From Sphingomonas sp. (GTDB lineage Bacteria; Pseudomonadota; Alphaproteobacteria; Sphingomonadales; Sphingomonadaceae), in contig JASLBO010000128.1 of the NCBI GenBank assembly GCA_030146605.1, forward strand, positions 1 to 10,101: DNA of 10,101 nucleotides, given 5' to 3'. How positions within the stretch are numbered: the first letter of the stretch is position 1; the number at the start of each line of letters is the position of its first letter. The notes beneath the pieces are model-generated. The model did no database searches. It saw only the letters and a list, made by a program, of their open reading frames with translations, and was not told the DNA's origin. A program made the position numbers and the translations under genes. Positions 6,696 through 10,101 of this stretch are shown here, piece after piece.

Positions 6696-7199
6696 ATGAT
6701 TTTCCGGCGTGAGGTTCGCGCGGCGTTTGCCGCCGCAGTATTGCTCGTGTCGGCGACGTGCCAGGCCGATGCGGATGCCCGCGGCCGAAGCGGGCAGAAC
6801 GCTGCGGCGAAGCTCGTGGTGACCGTCCAGACCAGAAGCGGCCCGAAGCAGTTCAACGTCGAGGTCGCCCGAACGACTGCCGAGCAGGAGCGGGGGCTGA
6901 TGTTCCGCACCAATATCCCGGCGGACGGCGGCATGATCTTCACGCCTTATCCGGCCGCGGGTGGCGGTCCGCGCAAGGCGAGTTTCTGGATGAAGAACAC
7001 GCCCACCGCACTCGACATCATCTTCATCCGCCCGAACGGCACGATCGAATCGATCGCCGCGAACGCGATTCCCTATTCCGAAACGCCCGCCAGGTCGGGC
7101 ACGCCGGTGAGCGCGGTGCTCGAGATCAACGGCGGCAAGGCGGCTGAACTCGGGATCGCGCCCGGCGACAAGGTGCGCTGGACGGAACCGGGCCAGTGA
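6696..7199 (+). CDS. Secreted DUF192 family protein
   Basis: The N-terminus (1-29) has basic residues, a hydrophobic stretch AAFAAAVLLVSA and an ADA-RG cleavage-like site, so the product is probably exported to the periplasm. A cysteine at 22 lies in SATC, a poor lipobox, so anchoring as a lipoprotein is less likely. The DUF192 domain (about 45-165) shows the family's landmarks: ERGLMFR (65-71), FWMKNT (97-102) followed by LDIIFI (106-111), and VLEINGG (141-147). DUF192 function is not established. The gene starts 4 bases after the cold-shock gene, with AAAGGA at 6678-6683 as a distant ribosome site, so translation is likely coupled. The length of 167 residues is usual for the family with a signal peptide. 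Confidence 0.88.
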   Translation: MIFRREVRAAFAAAVLLVSATCQADADARGRSGQNAAAKLVVTVQTRSGPKQFNVEVARTTAEQERGLMFRTNIPADGGMIFTPYPAAGGGPRKASFWMKNTPTALDIIFIRPNGTIESIAANAIPYSETPARSGTPVSAVLEINGGKAAELGIAPGDKVRWTEPGQ

Positions 7200-7223
7200 T
7201 CCGCGCGGGGTGAAATGGCGGAT

Positions 7224-7254
7224 TTGATTGCCTCGATCCGCACCCGGGGCTAAT
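7224..7254 (+). promoter_or_regulatory. Possible leaderless promoter of the NDUFA12-like gene
   Basis: TTGATT (7224-7229) and GCTAAT (7249-7254) each match four of six sigma-70 consensus bases, but the 19-base spacing is long. The -10 ends 8 bases before the ATG at 7263, so transcription would start at or next to the start codon. No Shine-Dalgarno sequence precedes the gene, which fits a leaderless mRNA. A short inverted repeat GCGGAT/ATCCGC (7218-7223, 7236-7241) overlaps it. Confidence 0.3.
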
Positions 7255-7262
7255 CGGCGCGC

Positions 7263-7655
7263 ATGAGCCTGAATCGCAATCCCTTCACCTGGTGGAACGG
7301 CGCAACCTTCGGCACATGGTTCGGCCTGCGCGGCAAGACCAGGATCGGCGAGGATTCGCTCGGCAACGTCTATTGGGCAGGCGGCAAGGATCCCAACGGC
7401 ATCACGCGCCGCTGGGTGATCTACAACGGCCCGAACGACGCCAGCCGGGTTCCGCCCGAATGGTTCAGCTGGCTGCACCATCAGATCGATGCTGCGCCCG
7501 ATCAGGCGCTGCCGGCGCCGCGAAGCTGGGAGAAGGCTGCCGAGCCCAATCATACCGGCACCCGCCAGGCCTATCGCCCGTCGGGGGCGCTCGAGGCCGG
7601 CGGGCAGCGGCCCCGCGCTACCGGCGACTATGAGGCCTGGACTCCCGACGCATGA
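7263..7655 (+). CDS. NDUFA12-like accessory subunit of complex I
   Basis: The 130-residue product matches the NDUFA12 (B17.2) family, an accessory subunit of NADH:ubiquinone oxidoreductase that alphaproteobacteria share with mitochondria. Signature segments are TWWNGATFGTWFGLRGKTRIG (9-29), DSLGNVYW (31-38), RRWVIYNG (49-56), NDASRVPPEWFSWLHH (58-73), HTGT...AYRPSG (97-108) and YEAWTPD near the end. It has no membrane segment and would sit on the cytoplasmic arm of complex I. The main nuo operon is not in this window, as is common for this gene. It lies 63 bases after the DUF192 gene, and its stop overlaps the next start (ATGA), so it is translationally coupled to the DUF2155 gene. No ribosome site is visible before its ATG. 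Confidence 0.93.
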   Translation: MSLNRNPFTWWNGATFGTWFGLRGKTRIGEDSLGNVYWAGGKDPNGITRRWVIYNGPNDASRVPPEWFSWLHHQIDAAPDQALPAPRSWEKAAEPNHTGTRQAYRPSGALEAGGQRPRATGDYEAWTPDA

Positions 7656-8305
7656 GGCGCAGCGCCGCAACCGTGGCAGCGATGCTGTTGCTCGGGCTCG
7701 GCGCGTGCAAAAGCGGCGGCGAGGAGGCCGGCAACAACAGCGCCGACGATCTGGTGATCACCACAGGCCCCGGCAATGCCGCGGGCGGCACGGAAGTGGT
7801 GGCGGTGGGCCCGGATACCAGCGTGCTAAACGCGGCGGCCACGCCGATGAACGAGCGCGAGGCGGTGCTCGGCCTGCTCAACAAGCGCAACGGCGTCGCC
7901 CGCGAGTTCAAGCTCAAGCCCGGCCAGGCGGCGCGGATCGGCGATGTCATCGTCCGGCTGCGCGCCTGCGACAAGACTGCGCCGTGGGAAGCCGATCAGC
8001 TGACCGGTGCGTTCGTGCAGATCGATGTCGAGCAACTCGACAAAAGCTGGCGGCGCGTCTTTTCGGGCTGGCTCTACAAGGAGCGACCGGCGCTCAACGT
8101 CGTCCAGCACCCGCTTTACGATGTCTGGCCCAAAAGCTGCGCGATGACCTTCCGTGACAGCGGGCCCGATACCGTCCCGGCGCCGACTGCCGGCGGCGGC
8201 TCAGGCGAGCGGTCGAGCGCGAAGAAGTCGCCGTCCACCGAAGGCACACCGAGCGAGAGCCCGGCGGTCGAATCGCCGAGCGCCGCGCCCAGCAACGCCA
8301 CGTAA
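7652..8305 (+). CDS. DUF2155 domain lipoprotein
   Basis: The 217-residue product begins with a short basic segment, a hydrophobic stretch and a clear lipobox LGAC with the lipidated cysteine at 19. Lysine rather than aspartate follows the cysteine, so it probably goes to the outer membrane. After a low-complexity linker, DUF2155 (about 70-165) shows LRACDKTAPWE (103-113), VFSGWLYKERPALNVVQHPLYDVWP (136-160 in two joined conserved blocks) and KSCAM. The remaining 50 residues are rich in serine, proline and alanine. The function is unknown. The ATG overlaps the upstream stop codon. Codons from residue 155 onward lie opposite the 3' end of aat. The conserved YDVWPKSCAM is encoded there, so this end is not a spurious extension, while the low-complexity tail looks like a by-product of the overlap. 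Confidence 0.9.
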   Translation: MRRSAATVAAMLLLGLGACKSGGEEAGNNSADDLVITTGPGNAAGGTEVVAVGPDTSVLNAAATPMNEREAVLGLLNKRNGVAREFKLKPGQAARIGDVIVRLRACDKTAPWEADQLTGAFVQIDVEQLDKSWRRVFSGWLYKERPALNVVQHPLYDVWPKSCAMTFRDSGPDTVPAPTAGGGSGERSSAKKSPSTEGTPSESPAVESPSAAPSNAT

Positions 8306-8868
8306 TCGTCGCGGGGCAACTCGACCACACCGAGCGTCGCGAGATGCTCGGTCTGGAATTGGCAATCGAGCAGCGTGAAACCGCCGGCCATCAGCCGCGC
8401 TACCAGATGGGCGAAGGCGACTTTCGACGCATCGCGCACGCGGGTGACCATCGATTCGCCGAAAAAGGCGCGGCCCAGCGCGAGGCCGTAGAGCCCGCCG
8501 GCCAGCCGATCGCCGTCCCAGCATTCGATCGAATGCGCGAAACCGCGGCGGTGGAGTTCGATGAAAACGCGTTCGATAGGCCCGTTGATCCAGGTGTCGG
8601 GCCGGTCGGCAGCCGATTCGGCGCAAAGGCGGATGATCTGTTCGAATGCGGTGTCCGCAGTGACCGAGAAGCGATCCGAAAGGACGGTCTTGCGAAGCGA
8701 GCGCGACAGGTGGAACGCATCGAGTGGCAGGATGCCGCGCAGTTTGGGTTCGACCCAGTAGACGCTGGATGCCAGCCGATGATCGGCCATCGGGAACACG
8801 CCCATCGCATAAGCGCGCAGCACGAGATCGGGATCGAGATCCAGTTGGGGCGGGAGCGGGTGGCTCAT
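8116..8868 (-). CDS. aat: Leucyl/phenylalanyl-tRNA--protein transferase
   Basis: Aat transfers Leu or Phe from tRNA to proteins with N-terminal Arg or Lys, marking them for ClpS/ClpAP in the bacterial N-end rule; it acts in the cytosol. The 250-residue protein shows the family motifs: YAMGVFPM (20-27), YWVEPKLRGILPL (37-49), DTWI (91-94), GFAHSIECW (109-117), LAGGLYGLALGRAFFGESM (122-140), DASK (146-149) and LLDCQFQTEHLATLG (166-180). The C-terminus extends past the core and ends VIAQLLGQTS, which I recognise as usual in sphingomonad Aat. The ATG at 8868 gives family length, whereas the open frame up to 8961 lies inside the ParA gene. It starts 7 bases after the ParA stop, so the two are likely co-transcribed. 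No strong ribosome site is visible, which suggests coupling. Its 3' end overlaps the convergent DUF2155 gene by 190 bases. Confidence 0.95.
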   Translation of the reverse strand: MSHPLPPQLDLDPDLVLRAYAMGVFPMADHRLASSVYWVEPKLRGILPLDAFHLSRSLRKTVLSDRFSVTADTAFEQIIRLCAESAADRPDTWINGPIERVFIELHRRGFAHSIECWDGDRLAGGLYGLALGRAFFGESMVTRVRDASKVAFAHLVARLMAGGFTLLDCQFQTEHLATLGVVELPRDDYVALLGAALGDSTAGLSLGVPSVDGDFFALDRSPEPPPAVGAGTVSGPLSRKVIAQLLGQTS

Positions 8869-8875
8869 GGCCGGA

Positions 8876-9607
8876 TCAACGCGCGGAGGCCAGCCGGCGT
8901 TCGACCGCCTGCCACAATGTCGCGAACGCCTGCGCGCCGGGGCTGCGCGGCGCGAAGGCACCGACGGGCTGGCGGCGTTCGGTCATCGATTCGACAATGC
9001 TCGCCGCCGGGATCACCGGCCAGTCCGGACGGGCGGTGAGTGCTTCCGCGTGCAGCTTGCGACGCCGGTCGACCATCGAGAAGACCGGCATCAGCGGCAC
9101 CTTGGCGCTCCGCCGGGCGAGATGGGTCTGAACTTCGGCAAAGGCGCGCATCGCCAGCGCCGAAGGTATGACCGGAACCACGATCAGATCGGCGGCGCGC
9201 GTCACTTGCTCGCTCGTCTCGGTGAGGCCGGGTGGGCAATCCAGCAGTACGCGGTCGTAAGCGGCAGCGAGTTCGCCGAGCAATTTGGCGAGGCGCTTCT
9301 TCTTGTCGAGCTCGTGAAAGGTCCGGTCGAGCGTGCGCAGCGAGGTATCGGCGGCGATCAGGTCGAGCCGGGCGAAATCGGTCGGCCGGGCGAGCGTGGC
9401 CGGGCTGACGTTCCGGGTGAAGATCGCCTGTGCCTCGTTGCCGCGGTGCTCGTTGCCGCCGAGGAGGAAGGTTGCGGCCGCCTGCGGGTCCAGATCCCAC
9501 AACAAGGTGCGGCGCGACGACAGCGATGCCGCGGCCCACGCCAGATTGACCGCGAGCGTCGTTTTGCCGACGCCGCCTTTCAGGCTGTAGATCGCGATCG
9601 TCGCCAA
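8876..9607 (-). CDS. Orphan ParA/MinD-type ATPase
   Basis: This 243-residue protein has the deviant Walker A motif KGGVGKTT (10-17) with the signature lysine K10, a switch region DLDPQ (38-42) and Walker B VLLDCPPG (120-127), placing it among ParA-type ATPases that partition DNA or position protein complexes. There is no N-terminal DNA-binding extension and no amphipathic MinD-type C-terminal helix that I can see. No parB or parS-like gene is adjacent, so it is probably an orphan that positions something other than the chromosome; the partner is unknown. The start is TTG at 9607. It is supported by GGGAGGG 6 bases upstream, and it places the Walker motif at the usual distance from the N-terminus. 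It is followed 7 bases later by aat. A free-standing promoter must lie in the short gap after the upstream terminator. Confidence 0.9.
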   Translation of the reverse strand: MATIAIYSLKGGVGKTTLAVNLAWAAASLSSRRTLLWDLDPQAAATFLLGGNEHRGNEAQAIFTRNVSPATLARPTDFARLDLIAADTSLRTLDRTFHELDKKKRLAKLLGELAAAYDRVLLDCPPGLTETSEQVTRAADLIVVPVIPSALAMRAFAEVQTHLARRSAKVPLMPVFSMVDRRRKLHAEALTARPDWPVIPAASIVESMTERRQPVGAFAPRSPGAQAFATLWQAVERRLASAR

Positions 9608-9613
9608 GCGAGT

Positions 9614-9620
9614 CCCTCCC
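9614..9620 (-). promoter_or_regulatory. Ribosome binding site for the TTG-started ParA gene
   Basis: On the minus strand GGGAGGG lies 6 bases before TTG (9607-9605). This is the strongest Shine-Dalgarno match in the window and fixes the otherwise unusual start codon. Confidence 0.75.
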
Positions 9621-9643
9621 GTCCTGTTACGCAGGCTGGCATG

Positions 9644-9677
9644 AAAAAGGGCCGGCGGGGAAGCCCCGCCGGCCCTT
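9644..9677 (-). terminator. Intrinsic terminator of the small lipoprotein gene
   Basis: On the minus strand a perfect 14-base-pair stem (9647-9660 with 9664-9677), almost entirely G and C, closes a three-base CTT loop and runs into TTTTT (9648-9644). It begins 23 bases after the lipoprotein stop codon. It separates that gene from the ParA-aat pair. Confidence 0.93.
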
Positions 9678-9700
9678 GGAAACTGGAGATGCGCCGCGCC

Positions 9701-10084
9701 TCAGGCGTGGCAGTTGCGGGACGCCTTGCCGGGGACGGTGACGTCGACATTCTTCGGCGTGCCGGTGAGCTTGTAGCCGCCTTCCGCCTCGAAGGGCTGG
9801 CCGGCTTCGGGCGCCTTGAGCATCGTCGCCGGGCCGTTCTTCTCGGTCTTGAGCTGGACCTGCTTGTCGCCTTGGAAGAAGTCGACATAGACGAGGCTGT
9901 TGTCACCGCAGCGCAGCGTGACGCTCTCCGAAATCGCGGGCGGAAGCTCGACCGGCGCGGCGTTGGCGAGCTGCGACGCCATCGGATCAGGCGCGGTGCT
10001 GGTCACTTCCTCAGGCTTGTTCTCACATGCGGCGAGCGACAGGAGCGCTACGGCGGCGGCGGCGATAAGGTGGGGGTTCTTCAT
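9701..10084 (-). CDS. Small lipoprotein, MliC-like (tentative)
   Basis: The 127-residue product has a signal peptide with lipobox LAAC and lipidated cysteine at 20, followed by glutamate, so outer-membrane sorting is likely. After a proline-rich linker (about 21-52), the C-terminal domain runs from VTLRCGDNSLVYVDFF (55-70) to the final ASRNCHA. It holds two cysteines (59, 125) at its ends that could form a disulfide, and short beta-strand-like segments with EGGYKLTG (101-108). This layout resembles the MliC family of membrane-bound lysozyme inhibitors, but the match is only by pattern and the specific inhibitory loop is not certain. The alternative in-frame ATG at 10093 adds three residues; upstream sequence is too short to judge the ribosome site. 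The gene ends at a strong terminator and is probably monocistronic or last in its unit. Confidence 0.8.
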   Translation of the reverse strand: MKNPHLIAAAAVALLSLAACENKPEEVTSTAPDPMASQLANAAPVELPPAISESVTLRCGDNSLVYVDFFQGDKQVQLKTEKNGPATMLKAPEAGQPFEAEGGYKLTGTPKNVDVTVPGKASRNCHA

Positions 10085-10101
10085 AGCGGGCATTGCTTTC
10101 G

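Noticed and set aside
8306..8868. Plus-strand open frame opposite aat (up to 231 codons)
   Set aside because: It is antisense to a well-conserved aat gene and shows no family features.

Overview
This 10.1 kb window looks like chromosome of a GC-rich alphaproteobacterium, most likely a sphingomonad (order Sphingomonadales). The evidence is the gene content: an NDUFA12-type complex I accessory subunit, a DUF2155 lipoprotein, a two-domain cold-shock protein, an Aat enzyme ending in a KVIAQLL-type tail, and a fatty-acyl-AMP ligase of the kind seen in this group. Most of the window is ordinary core genome. I did not find a clear new multi-gene system. The most interesting signals are a 190-base tail-to-tail coding overlap and a small decayed transposon with inverted and tandem repeats.

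Left part (1-1034): the end of a DUF4272 gene, cut by the window edge, is followed by a collapsed transposable element at 437-725. The element has near-perfect 24-base inverted ends, retains only the C-terminal part of a Y1/REP-associated-type transposase, and is followed by two more tandem copies of its right-end motif. A stretch with no recognised gene leads to tRNA-Trp (CCA anticodon) on the minus strand. This part is visibly less GC-rich than the rest and lies on the 3' side of the tRNA, as accessory DNA inserted at a tRNA gene would.

Central minus-strand block (1082-5304): a membrane-anchored PAS-GGDEF-EAL protein (cyclic di-GMP turnover) lies downstream of a FadD32-like fatty-acyl-AMP ligase, with a strong hairpin between them.

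Plus-strand block (5462-8305): recX diverges from the ligase gene. It is followed by the double cold-shock-domain protein, a secreted DUF192 protein, the NDUFA12-like subunit and a DUF2155 lipoprotein. The last four are tightly packed or overlapping and probably largely co-transcribed, with a possible internal leaderless promoter before the NDUFA12-like gene.

Right minus-strand block (8116-10084): an MliC-like small lipoprotein gene ends at a textbook terminator. It is followed by an orphan ParA-type ATPase (TTG start with a strong Shine-Dalgarno site) and aat, an N-end-rule aminoacyl transferase. The aat gene converges with and overlaps the DUF2155 gene by 190 bases, so the conserved last residues of both proteins are written on the same DNA.
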